This document shows, piece after piece, positions 1 through 12,588 of a stretch of 64,000 bases of DNA (the first letter of the stretch is position 1; every line of letters starts with the position of its first letter). A program made the translations under genes and the position numbers. The notes under the pieces were generated by a model. The model saw nothing but the letters and a program-made list of their open reading frames with translations, ran no database searches and was not told the origin of the DNA. This stretch comes from Methylobacterium bullatum. GTDB lineage: Bacteria > Pseudomonadota > Alphaproteobacteria > Rhizobiales > Beijerinckiaceae. The stretch is taken from assembly GCA_902712845.1 (NCBI GenBank), contig LR743504.1, forward strand, positions 904,001 to 968,000, written 5' to 3'.

Positions 1-744
1 GCCCGCACGGTCCTGACCGTAGCAGAGTCCGTGGACGAGAGCCGCGCCCAGGTGGACCGGGCGAACCTCGCCGCCTCCCGCGACATCGACGGCGTGTCGG
101 ATGCCGCGCAGGGCCTCGTCGCGCTCTCGCGCGAGGCGAGCGCCCATGCCGGACAGGTCGAGATCATCGCAGACCGGACGAGCGGCATCCTGGGCCAGGC
201 GGTGGACGTCTTCTCCGAACTCCAGGACCGCATCGCCGGCATCGGGCAGATCAGCGACCTCATCGGCACCATTGCCGCCCAGACCAACCTCCTGGCCCTC
301 AACGCCACGATCGAGGCGGCCCGCGCGGGCACCGCCGGACGTGGCTTCTCGGTGGTGGCCGCGGAGGTGAAGGACCTCTCGAACCGCGTCAGCACCGCGA
401 CTGCCGAGATCTCGGAGCAGATCGCTCGCCTCAGGGAGGTCGCTGCTCAATCGACCGCCTCCCTCGCCTCGGTGCGGGACGAGGTGACATCCGTCCGCGT
501 CAGCGCGGCCGACATTTCCCGCGTCAGCGCCTCCCACCAAGAGGCTGCGGGCGGCATCGCCGAAGGCGTGTCGCGGGTGCGCGGCACGATCTTCGAGGCG
601 GCCCGCCACCTCGACGCCCTGCGCGCCACGACCGAGGAAGCGCTGGCCTCGTCACAGGCCCTCGGGGCGACCTCCGGCCACCTGCGCGACCAGGGTCGCG
701 ACCTCGGCGAAGCGGCGCGGCAACTGGCCGTCTCGGCCCGTTGA
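1..744 (+). CDS. Methyl-accepting chemotaxis protein, C-terminal part (5' truncated by window)
   Basis: This is the cytoplasmic signalling end of a chemoreceptor, which would control the CheA kinase at the polar array. The frame is open to the first base of the window, so the start lies upstream; an internal GTG at 31 is not needed as a start. The highly conserved hairpin tip is clear around residues 85-120 of the visible part ([20 protein letters not shown] followed by [15 protein letters not shown]), flanked by long heptad-rich helices. Sensor and membrane segments are outside the window, so the ligand is unknown. It converges on the diguanylate cyclase gene, with 65 bases between the stops. 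Confidence 0.9.
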   Translation, partial: ARTVLTVAESVDESRAQVDRANLAASRDIDGVSDAAQGLVALSREASAHAGQVEIIADRTSGILGQAVDVFSELQDRIAGIGQISDLIGTIAAQTNLLALNATIEAARAGTAGRGFSVVAAEVKDLSNRVSTATAEISEQIARLREVAAQSTASLASVRDEVTSVRVSAADISRVSASHQEAAGGIAEGVSRVRGTIFEAARHLDALRATTEEALASSQALGATSGHLRDQGRDLGEAARQLAVSAR

Positions 745-809
745 AGGCCCGTCCCGGGATTGCGGTCGCCAACGGCTCCGGCATCGGCCAGGGGCGGTGA
801 TGCGCGCCG

Positions 810-2354
810 TCAGGCGCCCGCCAGACGAAAGCTCGCCTGCCGCCGGTCCACCACGCCGCGACGGCGCTCGACGAACCGGGTCTGGTTGCGGCCGTTGGCC
901 TTTGCCTCGTAGAGCGCGGCGTCCGCGAGACTGAACAGGTCCGACGGCGTGAGGGGGTCGGCCCCCGGCGCGCCCATGGTCGCGACGCCGATGCTCACGG
1001 TCACCGATCCGGCTTCGATCCCGGCCGCCTCCACCGCGAGGAGCGCCACCCTGGCATGGACCCGTTCGGCGATGCGTAGGGCTTCGTCCTCGTCGCCATC
1101 CTGCAGCAGGATCGCGAATTCCTCGCCGCCCACCCGGCAGACGAGATCGACGGGACGGTGAATGCTCTCCAACAGGCAGCGGGCGAGGCCGCGCAGCACC
1201 TCGTCGCCCACCGCATGCCCATAGCGGTCGTTGAAGCGCTTGAAGTGATCGGCATCGATGACCAGCAGCGCGAAGGGGCGGGCCGCATGGCCGGCATCGC
1301 CCCGCAGGGCGGTCAGGGCCTCCTCGAACCGGCGGCGGTTCGGCAGGCCGGTCAACGCATCGGTGAGCGACTGTCGGACGAGTTCGACCTGCATCGCGCC
1401 GCGCCGCTCCAACTCCCGTCCGAACAGCAGAGAAAGGCAAATGGTCAGGCCACAGAGCACGACCACGATGGCCGTGATGACGATGGCCTTCGCGCGCCAT
1501 TCGGCTTCGATTTCCTCAACGGCGAGGGCGACGTTGAGGATCAACGGCAAGGTCCCGACCTGCGTGAAGGCATAGTGCCGGTCCACCCCGTCAAGGCTGG
1601 AGGTTCCGACGAAGCTGCCGCTGCCCTCGCGGGCGAACCGCTCGAAATTGGCGGTTCCGGCGAGGCTCGTCCCGAAATCGGAGTCCCGGTTCGGGTAGCG
1701 CATGACGCGCGTACCATCGTGCAGGTACAGGTTGATCGCACCGTCGCGCCCAAGGCCCAGGCGGTCGAACAACCGCGTGAAGTACGACAGCTTCAGGGTT
1801 CCCAGGACCACCCCGCCGAACGACCCGTCCGGCTTGTCGACGCGACGGCTCAGCACCATGACGCGTGCGCCCGTCAGACGCGACATCAGCGGCTGGCTGA
1901 TCAGCAGGCCCCGACCGCCCTCTGCCTTGTGGGTCTTGAAGTAGTCGCGGTCGACATTGTTGGTGTGGCGCGCCGGGATGGCGTGGGCGTCGAGAATGCT
2001 GTCGCCCCGCTCGTCGAGGACGAGGATCACCCCCATGTCCTGTGCCGAGATCGCCCGATCGAACAGGATCAGCTGGCGCAGTTCCGGCGACAGATCGGCG
2101 AGCGCAGGGAGTTTCAGGTTCTCGGTGACGCCCTGCAGCGACAGATCGATGATCTCGATGTTGCGGGCGATGTCCCGTTCGATGATCTGGAGTAGGTTCC
2201 GCGAGGTCTGCTCGGCCTTCTCCCAGGCGTCCTTACGCAGGTCGAGCAGCATGATGGCCGACACCATGAGCATACCGACCGGCGCCAGGATTCCGAACAC
2301 GATCCAGACGCGGGCTGAGCGGAACCTGCGAGCGAATCGGCGCAGCAGGACCAT
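810..2354 (-). CDS. Membrane diguanylate cyclase with extracytoplasmic Cache-type sensor and GGDEF domain
   Basis: Predicted to make cyclic di-GMP from two GTP. An N-terminal membrane segment (about residues 20-40) and a second near 290-310 (AIVITAIVVVLCGLTICLSL) enclose a periplasmic region resembling a double Cache sensor. The C-terminal GGDEF domain starts at DALTGLPNRRRF and carries an intact active site (GGEEF). A product-inhibition I-site RPVD lies at the expected spacing in front of it (RxxD-x5-GGEEF), so feedback control is likely. No EAL domain follows. I chose the ATG at 2354 because GGAGG sits at good spacing upstream; a GTG at 2375 in the same frame is the longer alternative. The ligand cannot be read from the sequence. 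Confidence 0.9.
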   Translation of the reverse strand: MVLLRRFARRFRSARVWIVFGILAPVGMLMVSAIMLLDLRKDAWEKAEQTSRNLLQIIERDIARNIEIIDLSLQGVTENLKLPALADLSPELRQLILFDRAISAQDMGVILVLDERGDSILDAHAIPARHTNNVDRDYFKTHKAEGGRGLLISQPLMSRLTGARVMVLSRRVDKPDGSFGGVVLGTLKLSYFTRLFDRLGLGRDGAINLYLHDGTRVMRYPNRDSDFGTSLAGTANFERFAREGSGSFVGTSSLDGVDRHYAFTQVGTLPLILNVALAVEEIEAEWRAKAIVITAIVVVLCGLTICLSLLFGRELERRGAMQVELVRQSLTDALTGLPNRRRFEEALTALRGDAGHAARPFALLVIDADHFKRFNDRYGHAVGDEVLRGLARCLLESIHRPVDLVCRVGGEEFAILLQDGDEDEALRIAERVHARVALLAVEAAGIEAGSVTVSIGVATMGAPGADPLTPSDLFSLADAALYEAKANGRNQTRFVERRRGVVDRRQASFRLAGA

Positions 2355-2494
2355 CGGCATCTCCTCCCAAGTCACCCGAAGGTGCCTGGTTCAGACCATG
2401 TTACCCGACTCTCCAGCCGGGACACAGCATACCGCCGGGTCTAAACCACAGGGCTTAATGCGGTGTTAAACGCGCCGAAGCACAACCTTAGGTG

Positions 2495-2517
2495 GAGACG
2501 GAGGCTCCGGCTCCGTC

Positions 2518-2519
<2 letters not shown>
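2495..2519 (-). terminator. Hairpin overlapping the lepA stop codon
   Basis: A 9-bp perfect stem (GAGACGGAG / CTCCGTCTC) with a 7-base loop begins inside the lepA stop codon on the minus strand. No T-tract follows, so it may be a weak terminator or an mRNA 3'-end stabiliser. Confidence 0.4.
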
Positions 2520-4323
<1,804 letters not shown>

Positions 4324-4492
4324 CGAGGGGTCTGTCTCCGGCGCGGTCGCGGTCCGTCGGCGTAAGGACGGGCCCGGCGCACGGCTTTTCGGTGTGTGGA
4401 CGCGTGTCGGGAGATAGCAGTGTGGCCCCGGCACGCCAAGCGGAGCCGCATCCGCACGTGGTCGCGCCCCTCGGTTCCGGGCGCGACGGGTC

Positions 4493-7486
4493 TCAGAGCA
4501 GGGCCACCGTCTGGCGGATCTCGGGCATGGTCGGCCCCGTGATCTCGTGGACCATGCGGTTCATCAGGTCGCGGGCGATGAGGCAGCGCCCGTGGGCCTC
4601 GTCCCGCGCGGCACCGGCGGGCAGCGCGGCGAAGGTCCGGCAGGCCTTGGCGAGGTCGCGGAATCCCGTCCTGTCGGCCCGGGCGGCGAGGGTTTCCGCG
4701 CTCACCGCGTCCGTGTCGGGGCCGAAACGGTCGACGAGCCTGACGAAGGCACGCACGTCCTCGCGGGCGGCCTCCTCGCCCATCCCGGCGATCAGGGCGT
4801 CGAAGGCGGTCCGGTCGAAGATCGGCGGCCGTTCCGGCATCGGCGTGTCCTCGCTGCTCTCGCGCAGGACGATGGAGGAGATCCGGTCGCCGACCACCCG
4901 CGACAGGGTCGGGAGATCGAACGGCTTGCCAAGTTGGCCGTTGGCGCCGGCCTCCGTGAGGGCCCGGACCCGGTCCGGCATCATGCTGGCACTCATGGCC
5001 ACGATCGGCACCCGGCGCGCCGGGTGCCGCAGGGAGCGGATGCGCCGGATGGCCGTGGTCCCGTCCATTCCGGGCATCGACACGTCCATGAGGACGAGGT
5101 CGTAGGCGCAGGCCTGCACCGCCAGGATGGCCGCCTCTCCGTCGGTGACCATGTCGACGCCGTAACCCAGGCGCTTCAGCATCGCCTGGACGACCTCCCG
5201 GTTGATCGGGTTGTCCTCCACCACGAGGATGCGGCCGGCCTCGGGCGCGGTCGGGCTCGGAGCCGGCGCGGCGCGTGTCAGCACGGGCGCCGGCGCAAGG
5301 GAGAGGGAGAACCGGTAGGCCGCCGTCTCGCCCTGCGGCGTGCTCCGGTCGATGCGCCCGCCCCCCATGAGTCCCACGAGGCGCTGGGCGATGATGAAGC
5401 CGAGGCCGCTGCCGTCGAGAGCCACGGTGCGGGCTGTGGACTGCTCCGGGTCTTCGCCGGCATGGGCGGTGACGAAGACGCGCCAGCGCTCGGCGGGCTC
5501 GGCGCCGCGCGGCCCCTGCAGGGCGAGGGTGACGGTGCCCCGGCGCAACGTGCCAATGGCGTCGTTGAGCAGGTTTAGGAGGATCTGCCTCAGGCGGCGC
5601 TCGTCGCCCAGGACGTGGCGGGGGCCTTCGCCGGGGACGGCCACGTCGATGGCGACCCCCCTCGCCTCGGCCATGGGCCTCACGAGATCGGCCGTCCCGC
5701 TCACCAGGGCGGGCAGGTCGAGGGGGATGCTGTCGAGGCGCAGGTTGCCTTCCCCCGCCCGGGCATAGTCGAGGACGTCGTCCACCGTGCCGAGAAGGGT
5801 GTCGGTGGCCGCACCCACCAGGGCGAGATAGCGGACCTGATCGGGCGAGAGCCCGGTCGTGTGTGCGAGGAGGTCGGTGAAGCCCTTGATCGTCGTCAGC
5901 GGCGTCCGGATCTCGTGGCTCATGAGGTTCATGAACTCCGATTTCGCCCGGCTCGCATTCTCGGCCTTGGCCTGGGCCAGTTCGGCGGCATCGCGGGCCA
6001 TGCGCAATTCGTCGGCCTGATCCTGCCGCTTCGTCACGTCCCGCAGGGTCGAGATCACGTTGGGCGCCCCCGGCGCGGCGGAGGTCAGGAGGTCGTTGAC
6101 CGCTTCGATCCAGATGCAGCGGCCATCCGCATGGCGCATCCGGAACAGGGAGACGATGCTCGGCCGGTCGGGGCCGAGGCGGGCATCCGCGGCGGAGAAG
6201 GCGGCGAGATCGTCGGGATGGATGCGCGCGCGCGGATCGAAATCCGACCCTTCCGTGCCGAACAGCGCCGCGCCCGAGGGCGAGACATAGGCGATGCGCC
6301 AGTCGGCATGGCGCAGGATGACGACGTCGGTCATGGTCTCGGCGAGGAGCCGGTAATGCGCCTGGCTCGCCGCGAGTTCGCGGCCGCGCTCCGCCACCCG
6401 GACTTCCAGGCTGGCATTGGCCTCCGCGATGGCGGCGTGGTGCTCGGCCGAGACGCGGGACGCCGTCACGAGCGCCCGGCCGATCTGCTCCACCTCACGG
6501 ATCTCGCTGGCGGGAAGGTGGACGGGGTCGCCGCGCCCGATCGCCGCGGCGGCCCGCTTCAGGTTCCGCACCGCCCTGGCCACCTGGCGGGCATAGATCC
6601 AGGCGACGATCCCGCCGCTGCCCAGCAGCGCCACGGCGAGGAAGCCCAGGACCGCGAGCGAACGATAGAGCGAGGCCTCGAACGCATTCCGGTCGAGGCC
6701 GGTGACCACCGTCCAATCGGAGAGTCCGGAGCGGTGGTGGAATTCCCTCACGCTGGCCTCCGCCTTCTCCCAATCCTCCAGGCGCTGGAGCCTGGCCGGA
6801 GACGGGCGCGGCTCCTTCGTGGAGAGGCCGGACGAGTCGGACGCATCGCCGGTTTGTGCGACGATGCGCTTCGCGCCATCGACGAATACGGCGGAGAACG
6901 GGGTATCGATCTCCGCCTGTGCGATCAGGCGGGCGAAGTGATCCGTGCGCACGGCGATGGAGACATACATCTCCGGCGCGCCGCCGCGCAGGACCGGCGC
7001 GCAGATCAGGACGATATCGGCCCCGGTGATCACGCTCTTGATCACCGGAGAGATGACCGGGCGCCGGGTCGCGATCAGGGACGCGACGAGGTCGGGACGG
7101 GGGGAGGACGGCATGGCCGTGCCGGCGGGCACACGCGTATTCACGATGTGACGGCCGTCGAAGCGGGTGAGGGACACCGTGAATTCGGTGGTGTCCACCA
7201 GTGCCCGCCCCTGGGCGTCGAACCGCGCCCAGTCCTGGGCGTCGATGGAGGGCGAGGTCGCGAGCGTCCTCGCCATCGCGCTCATCTCGGAAAGATCGCG
7301 GTCGAGGCGCTCGCGGAGATGGTCTCCGGTGAGCTGTCCCATGGTCTGCAGACGGGCTCGCTCGGCCGTCACGTACCAGTCGGTGGTGACCACGGCGAGC
7401 ACCACGAGGGGAAGCGCGATGGCGAGGGCGAAGACCATCATGGCGGCCACCGCCGAGTGTTGCCCCCGCTCTCCGCGCCTGCGCAC
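4493..7486 (-). CDS. Hybrid sensor histidine kinase (periplasmic sensor, HAMP, PAS, HisKA, HATPase, REC, Hpt-like tail)
   Basis: A 997-residue multi-step phosphorelay kinase. Order seen: membrane segment at about 15-37, periplasmic sensor 40-270, second membrane segment near 278-300, HAMP, PAS about 380-490, HisKA with the phosphoacceptor in [15 protein letters not shown], HATPase with N box ([10 protein letters not shown]) and G box ([14 protein letters not shown]), and a receiver domain ([12 protein letters not shown], phospho-Asp in [14 protein letters not shown]). The last ~100 residues have the helical length of an Hpt domain, but the usual HxLKGSS histidine motif is replaced by [17 protein letters not shown]. 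The start is GTG at 7486. It lies between crp and lepA in the same direction; the partner regulator is not identifiable. Confidence 0.9.
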   Translation of the reverse strand: MRRRGERGQHSAVAAMMVFALAIALPLVVLAVVTTDWYVTAERARLQTMGQLTGDHLRERLDRDLSEMSAMARTLATSPSIDAQDWARFDAQGRALVDTTEFTVSLTRFDGRHIVNTRVPAGTAMPSSPRPDLVASLIATRRPVISPVIKSVITGADIVLICAPVLRGGAPEMYVSIAVRTDHFARLIAQAEIDTPFSAVFVDGAKRIVAQTGDASDSSGLSTKEPRPSPARLQRLEDWEKAEASVREFHHRSGLSDWTVVTGLDRNAFEASLYRSLAVLGFLAVALLGSGGIVAWIYARQVARAVRNLKRAAAAIGRGDPVHLPASEIREVEQIGRALVTASRVSAEHHAAIAEANASLEVRVAERGRELAASQAHYRLLAETMTDVVILRHADWRIAYVSPSGAALFGTEGSDFDPRARIHPDDLAAFSAADARLGPDRPSIVSLFRMRHADGRCIWIEAVNDLLTSAAPGAPNVISTLRDVTKRQDQADELRMARDAAELAQAKAENASRAKSEFMNLMSHEIRTPLTTIKGFTDLLAHTTGLSPDQVRYLALVGAATDTLLGTVDDVLDYARAGEGNLRLDSIPLDLPALVSGTADLVRPMAEARGVAIDVAVPGEGPRHVLGDERRLRQILLNLLNDAIGTLRRGTVTLALQGPRGAEPAERWRVFVTAHAGEDPEQSTARTVALDGSGLGFIIAQRLVGLMGGGRIDRSTPQGETAAYRFSLSLAPAPVLTRAAPAPSPTAPEAGRILVVEDNPINREVVQAMLKRLGYGVDMVTDGEAAILAVQACAYDLVLMDVSMPGMDGTTAIRRIRSLRHPARRVPIVAMSASMMPDRVRALTEAGANGQLGKPFDLPTLSRVVGDRISSIVLRESSEDTPMPERPPIFDRTAFDALIAGMGEEAAREDVRAFVRLVDRFGPDTDAVSAETLAARADRTGFRDLAKACRTFAALPAGAARDEAHGRCLIARDLMNRMVHEITGPTMPEIRQTVALL

Positions 7487-7717
7487 CGCTCTCTACCTTG
7501 TCGATGGGCGCCCCGATGGGACGCCGCCCCGCTTCACCTAAGCAGGGATTCTCCGGCTGGCCAATGGATTGTGAGGTCGTTCGAAATTCATGGTTTCGAC
7601 GGCTTTATGAATAGCCTCGTCCAGGGTCCGCGCTTACGCGAAGGTTCGATATCAATCGGCTCCGGCTGCGTCCGATGCGTCCTCGGCGCGTTCGGCGGAC
7701 AACCGCCATCGCACGGG

Positions 7718-7750
7718 CGGAGGGTGATGAGCTTCCCTCAGCACCCTCCG
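7718..7750 (-). terminator. Hairpin just after the Crp-family gene
   Basis: A 9-bp perfect stem (CGGAGGGTG / CACCCTCCG) with a 15-base loop lies 3 bases beyond the stop codon of the Crp-family gene on the minus strand, where a terminator is expected. There is no clear T-tract. The rest of the 267-base gap up to the histidine kinase start shows no gene. Confidence 0.45.
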
Positions 7751-7753
7751 GTC

Positions 7754-8482
7754 TCAGATGAAGGGGCCGATCAGCCGTTCGTACTCGGCCTCGGCGAGAC
7801 CATAGCTGTCTCCGGCCAGTTCCACGAGCTTGAGCCGGTCACGGATCGTGATCTGCCCGCGCCGCATCACGATCATCCGCGTGCGCTCCAGCTCGTGCAG
7901 GGCGACGGTGACGCGCGGGCGGTGCATGCCGAGCATCAACGCCAGCATCTCGTGAGTCATGACCACGCGGCCCTCGTCGAGCCTGTCGCTGGCCAGGAGG
8001 AGGCAGAGCGCCAGGCGTTCCTCCACCGAATGGTGCCGGTTGGCCAGAGCCATCTGGCTGGTCCAGAGGATGACGACCTGGACGTAGCGCAGGAGGATGT
8101 CGCGCAGGGCACTGCTCTGGGCCATCGCCTGGCGCAGGGCGCCCGCGCCCATCCGCAGGGCCCGGCCCGCCACGCGGACCTCCACGGTGAGGGGCGTATG
8201 CTCGATGCCGAGCACGAGGGCGGTGCTGACCATTCCGTCGCGCCCGACGACGGCGATCTCCACAGTGCCGCGTTCGGCGATCGCCATGGTCACGGAGGCC
8301 AGTCCACTCTCGATGAAATACGCGTGCGGGATGGGCTCGTTGGCCATGACGATCCGCTCGCCGACGGTCAGCACCACCTCCTCGAGCTGCGGCAGCATCT
8401 GGCTGAAGACTTCGATGGGAAGCGCCCGCAGGAGGCGGTTCTCGACCAACGGCGCCTGGAGCGGCTGGAGTCGTGAGTTCAT
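7754..8482 (-). CDS. Crp/Fnr-family transcriptional regulator
   Basis: The N-terminal two thirds is a cyclic-nucleotide-binding-type beta roll (LTVGERIVMANEPIPHAYFI onward). It is followed by a long dimer helix and a C-terminal winged helix-turn-helix (MTHEMLALMLGMHRPRVTVALHELE). No cysteine set for an Fnr-type Fe-S cluster is visible, so it is not a classical Fnr. I chose the ATG at 8482, preceded by GGAG at 8 bases; the frame stays open to 8536, with another ATG at 8503. It is a single gene with its own AT-rich upstream region and a hairpin after the stop. The effector and targets are unknown. Confidence 0.88.
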   Translation of the reverse strand: MNSRLQPLQAPLVENRLLRALPIEVFSQMLPQLEEVVLTVGERIVMANEPIPHAYFIESGLASVTMAIAERGTVEIAVVGRDGMVSTALVLGIEHTPLTVEVRVAGRALRMGAGALRQAMAQSSALRDILLRYVQVVILWTSQMALANRHHSVEERLALCLLLASDRLDEGRVVMTHEMLALMLGMHRPRVTVALHELERTRMIVMRRGQITIRDRLKLVELAGDSYGLAEAEYERLIGPFI

Positions 8483-8855
8483 GAGTGACGCTCCGGCAAG
8501 CATCTCACCTATACTTTCAAGGAACTCAGGATACACACTGGCGAAGACTCACATCCTGCAGAGTATTGATTAAAATTCCAGTGAAATAGTACAATATTAA
8601 GTACTAGACTGAGCTTCGATATGTAATTTAATTCGTAACATTTGAGCCTTGGCAATGCGCGCGAGCGATCCGGGTGCCGAGGCGAAGGCGCATGTCCAAG
8701 GCGGCCGGCTCTCGCCCCCACCCCTGGCGGGGGAAGGGGGCGAGCCTGCGCCCACATGCATCCTGCAAGTGCGAGGCGGAGGGTCATTCGGCTCGCGACG
8801 CCCAAACGGCGTCGATGTCCGCCGTGCAGGCCGTGGGGGACCGCCGGTTTCCGTA
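8483..8855. promoter_or_regulatory. Intergenic region upstream of the Crp-family gene, with GC-rich hairpin and AT-rich promoter stretch
   Basis: No gene was found. At 8711-8744 a GC-rich inverted repeat (CTCGCCCCC / GGGGGCGAG) lies downstream of the ExoF-like gene and may end its transcript; it resembles repeat-family hairpins of this genome. At 8540-8645 the sequence becomes strikingly AT-rich and contains AGTAC-N8-GTACT (8588-8605), a plausible operator for the Crp-family gene, possibly autoregulatory. Confidence 0.4.
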
Positions 8856-10127
8856 TCAGCGCGCAGGGAGGGAGCCCGGTTCGGGCAGGGCCAGGCTCGT
8901 CCGGATCGGACTCGTCGGCGGCTCGCGGCGGACGTCTATGATGTCGCCCGGCTGCAGGAGCGCACGTTCGTTCGCCTCGAAGGTCTCCGTCCGCTCGCCC
9001 ACGGCGCGCGTGATGAAGACTTTCCGCGCCGGACTGCCGGGGCTGGCGGCACCGAGCGTGCCGCCGGACTGGAGGCGCGCCTCCCGGATCTCGCGGGCGC
9101 TCGGCAGCTGCATCTCCACTTCCGTCAGGCGCGTGGTCACGTCCTGCAGTTCGGCGAGGATGCGGCGATGATAGGTATCGGTGAGTTCCTGGCCGCGCAG
9201 GGCGAGGTCGCCGATCGCCAGATCGAGCCGGGCGAGTTCGGAGTTCAGCCGCGCGATGGTCCCCTTGTTCCGGGCCTCCTCGCGCTGCAGTTCGATCCCC
9301 TGGTACCGCCGCGCCAGGCCGTTGCTGATGAGCTTCTCGTAATCCTCGAGATGGGACTGGATCAGCCGGAGCTGCGTCTCCTCCGCCTTGCGCTGCGCCT
9401 CGACGCCGGCGATCTCCGCCTCGATCCGCGGCTTCTGCGCACGGAGCATTTCGGCGGATTGCGCGAAAGCACTCCGTTGCGCCTTCAGGATCCCGCGTTC
9501 CTCCGCGAGGAGACGGGTGAAGCCTTCGTCGCGTTCGCTGCCGCGTGGTGGGGTGAAATCCTCGCGGTCTTGCCGCTGGGCCTCCAACCTCTCGCGCCTG
9601 ACCGTGAGCAGGCGCAGGGTCGCCTCCAGAACCCGGACCCGCTCGTCGGCGCTGAGGAACTCCGTGCGCTGGGAGATCTGCGCCTGTTCGGGCAAGGCGA
9701 AGCCGCCGGCCAGGGCGATGCCGCTGAGGACCGAGGCCCCGTAGCGGAACGGGTAGCTCCCTGCGACGCGCACGTCGCCGAGGAGGTAGATCGGCCGCAT
9801 CTCCGTGATACGCAGGCTCACCACAGGCTGCTGCAGGAAGCCGTCGGCCAATTGGCTGACGATCTGTTTCTGGGCCTCCGGCAAGGTCATCGCCGAGACG
9901 GAGACTTCGCCGACCAGGGGCAGGAACAGGGCGCCGTTGCCATTGACCACGAACTCGCCCGAGAGTTCGGCCTGGCCGTAGACCGACAATCCGAGCCGGT
10001 CTCCGGGCGCGAGTCGATAATTGGAATCCTGGGCGCCGGCCGCTCCGCCGAGGGCGACCCACAGGGCGAGGGCGGCGATGCGGTGGGGCACGCGCGCCGA
10101 ACGCGTCCGTCGATGCTGTCTCATCAT
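8856..10127 (-). CDS. Polysaccharide biosynthesis/export protein, ExoF-like (periplasmic, SLBB domain)
   Basis: Predicted periplasmic or outer-membrane-associated component of exopolysaccharide export. An N-terminal signal peptide (RIAALALWVALGGAAGA) is followed by the Poly_export domain (YRLAPGDRLGLSVYGQAELSGEF) and an SLBB-like segment (YLLGDVRVAGSYPFRYG). A long coiled-coil rich in Arg, Glu and Ala (residues about 170-340) follows, and then a second SLBB-like tail (LLQPGDIIDVRREPP). This is the layout of rhizobial ExoF, which works with the ExoP co-polymerase; a Wzc/ExoP-like protein is encoded at 27.5-29.7 kb. It is divergent from the UDP-xylose synthase gene. The start is one of two adjacent ATGs at 10127 and 10124. 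Confidence 0.88.
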   Translation of the reverse strand: MMRQHRRTRSARVPHRIAALALWVALGGAAGAQDSNYRLAPGDRLGLSVYGQAELSGEFVVNGNGALFLPLVGEVSVSAMTLPEAQKQIVSQLADGFLQQPVVSLRITEMRPIYLLGDVRVAGSYPFRYGASVLSGIALAGGFALPEQAQISQRTEFLSADERVRVLEATLRLLTVRRERLEAQRQDREDFTPPRGSERDEGFTRLLAEERGILKAQRSAFAQSAEMLRAQKPRIEAEIAGVEAQRKAEETQLRLIQSHLEDYEKLISNGLARRYQGIELQREEARNKGTIARLNSELARLDLAIGDLALRGQELTDTYHRRILAELQDVTTRLTEVEMQLPSAREIREARLQSGGTLGAASPGSPARKVFITRAVGERTETFEANERALLQPGDIIDVRREPPTSPIRTSLALPEPGSLPAR

Positions 10128-10521
10128 GGATCAACCGACCGCTTGTCTGGTGAGGCCTATCTCGCAGGATCGCCGATAGTCTAAACTGCGGGAATTCCGG
10201 CGGCGGCATCGCCTTTCGGACGATGCCGGCCCTACAAGGAGTTAATCCTTCCGAATATCGGCCATCATATGAAATCTAATCGATGATTCCCGGCGTCGAA
10301 TTGCGACAATATTCGATGGTACTATTCCTTATTCGGTCATTGAGCCTGCTCTATGCACCGGATGCGCCACTTGTAGCGTGCGATGATTGTCCTCCATGGT
10401 TCGGCGGCGCTCCGAGTTCCTCCCCGAGGGGACGGTAGGGCGAGATCACCGACGGAACGCTCGTTCCAGTCTCGGACGCGACGATCGTCGGTCCTGGGAA
10501 TGAGCCGGAGGGGCACCGACA
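10128..10521. promoter_or_regulatory. Divergent promoter region between the ExoF-like gene and the UDP-xylose synthase gene
   Basis: This 394-base gap holds no convincing gene. Its middle (about 10240-10350) is AT-richer than its surroundings, as expected for divergent promoters of the export and sugar-nucleotide genes. The UDP-xylose synthase ribosome binding site GGAGGGG lies at 10508-10514. Confidence 0.4.
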
Positions 10522-11526
10522 ATGAAGCGCATCCTCGTAACGGGTGGGGCCGGGTTCATCGGGTCACATCTCTGTGGACGGCTGATCAAGCAGGGAAACG
10601 AAGTTCTCTGCGTCGACAATTTCCTGACAGGTGCGCGCTCGAACCTGGATAAGCTGCTCACGCACCAATCCTTCGAGCTCCTTCGCCACGACGTGACGTT
10701 CCCGCTCTACGTGGAGGTCGACGAGATCTATAATCTCGCCTGCCCGGCCTCTCCGGTTCACTATCAGCGCGACCCCGTCCAGACGACGAAGACCAGCGTG
10801 ATGGGGGCGATCAACATGCTCGGTCTGTCCAAGCGCCTTCACGCCCGCATCCTCCAGGCCTCGACCAGCGAGGTCTATGGCGATCCCGACGTTCACCCGC
10901 AGCCCGAAGGCTATTGCGGTCATGTCAGCATCGTCGGGCCGCGCGCCTGCTACGACGAGGGCAAGCGCTGCGCCGAGACGCTGTTCCATGACTACCGCCG
11001 GCAACATCGGATGTCGGTGCGCGTGGCGCGCATCTTCAACACCTACGGACCGAACATGCATCCGCAGGACGGCCGGGTGATCTCGAACTTCATCGTCCAG
11101 GCTCTGACGCATCAGCCGATCACGATCTACGGCGACGGCTCCCAGACCCGGTCGTTCTGCTACGTGGACGATCTCGTCGAAGGCCTGCTCCGGCTGATGG
11201 CGGTGGAGGAGGAGCCCGGCGACGTGGTCAACCTCGGCAACCCGTCCGAGATCAACGTCCTCGCCCTGGCCGAACGCATCGTGCAGTTGTGCAACTCGCG
11301 CTCGACCATCGAATGCCGGCCCTTGCCCCAGGACGACCCGAAGCGCCGCTGCCCCGACATCAGCCGTGCCCGGGAGAAACTGAGATGGTCGCCGCGGGTC
11401 GATCTGGACACCGGTCTGGTGCGGACGATCGCCTATTTCGAAGCCCGGCTCATCCAGAAGGGCTCGCCGATTCACGCCCTGCGCGAACTGGCCCGCTCCG
11501 AACCCCTGACACAGGCCGTGGGATGA
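10522..11526 (+). CDS. UDP-glucuronate decarboxylase (UDP-xylose synthase), extended SDR
   Basis: Predicted to convert UDP-glucuronate to UDP-xylose, a cytosolic donor-sugar step. The N-terminal NAD motif [10 protein letters not shown], the STSEVYGDP strand with catalytic Ser and Thr, and the Tyr/Lys pair in [10 protein letters not shown] are the family hallmarks of UXS rather than of dTDP-glucose dehydratase. The 334-residue length fits the soluble bacterial enzyme. The start is an ATG with GGAGGGG 8 bases upstream. The stop overlaps the next start (ATGA), so it is translationally coupled to a WecG/TagA glycosyltransferase. Its substrate would be supplied by the UDP-glucose dehydrogenase at 52.8-54.2 kb, so xylose is a likely constituent of the polysaccharide. 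Confidence 0.93.
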   Translation: MKRILVTGGAGFIGSHLCGRLIKQGNEVLCVDNFLTGARSNLDKLLTHQSFELLRHDVTFPLYVEVDEIYNLACPASPVHYQRDPVQTTKTSVMGAINMLGLSKRLHARILQASTSEVYGDPDVHPQPEGYCGHVSIVGPRACYDEGKRCAETLFHDYRRQHRMSVRVARIFNTYGPNMHPQDGRVISNFIVQALTHQPITIYGDGSQTRSFCYVDDLVEGLLRLMAVEEEPGDVVNLGNPSEINVLALAERIVQLCNSRSTIECRPLPQDDPKRRCPDISRAREKLRWSPRVDLDTGLVRTIAYFEARLIQKGSPIHALRELARSEPLTQAVG

Positions 11527-12485
11527 CCCAGGATCTCTCGCCAACCGGCGCCGACCTGAATCGCTGGGCGCGATCCGTGCGCCCGGCCACCCAACGGCAC
11601 CAGGCGGTCGAGGCGACCGTCGCCGAGACAGCGCGGACCTCGCCCATGCCGGTGGGACGCTGGGAGATGCCGCGCCCCAAGGTTCTCGGCCTCGGCGTCA
11701 GCGCCATCACCTTCGCTGACGCCATCGACGCCATCGATGCCTTCGTCCGCTCGCGGACACCGCATTACGTCTGCATCACCGGCGCCCACGGGGTGATCGA
11801 GAGCAGAAGCGATCCGCGACTGCTCACCATCCACAACGCGGCGCATCTCGTCACGCCGGACGGCATGCCCCTCGTCTGGATGTCGCGGCTCCTCGGCCAC
11901 ACGGCGACCGAGCGGGTCTACGGCCCCGACCTGATGCGCGCGATCACGCGCCTGTCGCCGGCCCGCGGCTATCGCCATTTCTACTACGGTGGAGCGCCCG
12001 GCGTGGCCGAGGCGCTGAGCGCCCGCCTCCAGAATGCAAATCCGGGACTGTCCGTGGTCGGCACCTGCTGCCCTCCGTTCCGCAGCCTGTCGCGGGAGGA
12101 GGACGAGGCGGTGGTGGCACAGATCAATGCCGCGCGGCCGGACATCGTCTGGGTCGGCCTCAGTACGCCCAAGCAGGAAAACTGGATGGCCTCCCATCTC
12201 GGACGCATTGATGCGCCGGTCATGATCGGCGTCGGCGCAGCCTTCGATTTCCTCGCGGGCACCAAGCGGCAGGCCCCGGTCTGGATGCAGAAGCGGGGCC
12301 TCGAATGGCTGTTCCGACTCGTGAGCGAACCGAAGCGGCTCTTCGCCCGCTACATGAAGATCGTCCCCCTGTTCCTGCTGCTCGCTGCCGGGCAGCTTCT
12401 CAGGACCTGGTTCAGCCGTCGGTTCCGCGACGGCGACGGAGCCTCCACGGCGATGCCGGCCCCGCCGCCTCATCGTCCCGGGTGA
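11523..12485 (+). CDS. WecG/TagA/CpsF-family glycosyltransferase (GT26)
   Basis: Transfers a sugar from a nucleotide donor to a lipid-linked acceptor at the cytoplasmic face of the membrane. The family core runs from about residue 55 ([18 protein letters not shown]) through [23 protein letters not shown] and the diagnostic [15 protein letters not shown]. An extra N-terminal tail of about 50 residues is low-complexity. The ATG at 11523 overlaps the stop of the UDP-xylose synthase gene by four bases (ATGA), which decides the start over the longer open frame. A hydrophobic C-terminal stretch ([14 protein letters not shown]) may associate with membrane. It is followed by the priming glycosylphosphotransferase gene. 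Confidence 0.92.
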   Translation: MTQDLSPTGADLNRWARSVRPATQRHQAVEATVAETARTSPMPVGRWEMPRPKVLGLGVSAITFADAIDAIDAFVRSRTPHYVCITGAHGVIESRSDPRLLTIHNAAHLVTPDGMPLVWMSRLLGHTATERVYGPDLMRAITRLSPARGYRHFYYGGAPGVAEALSARLQNANPGLSVVGTCCPPFRSLSREEDEAVVAQINAARPDIVWVGLSTPKQENWMASHLGRIDAPVMIGVGAAFDFLAGTKRQAPVWMQKRGLEWLFRLVSEPKRLFARYMKIVPLFLLLAAGQLLRTWFSRRFRDGDGASTAMPAPPPHRPG

Positions 12486-12588
12486 TGCCCGCTCCCGGGC
12501 CGTGCCGGGCCTCGCCCCCGTGGCCACGGTGTCCCGCCTTCTCTCGTTCCAGGGTCGGTAAGGCCTCGAACTTCCGGAATGGCTTCCC

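Noticed and set aside
5615..8476. A 953-codon open frame on the plus strand, opposite the hybrid kinase and crp genes
   Set aside because: It is antisense to clear domain-bearing genes, has no recognisable domain and reflects high-GC codon bias.
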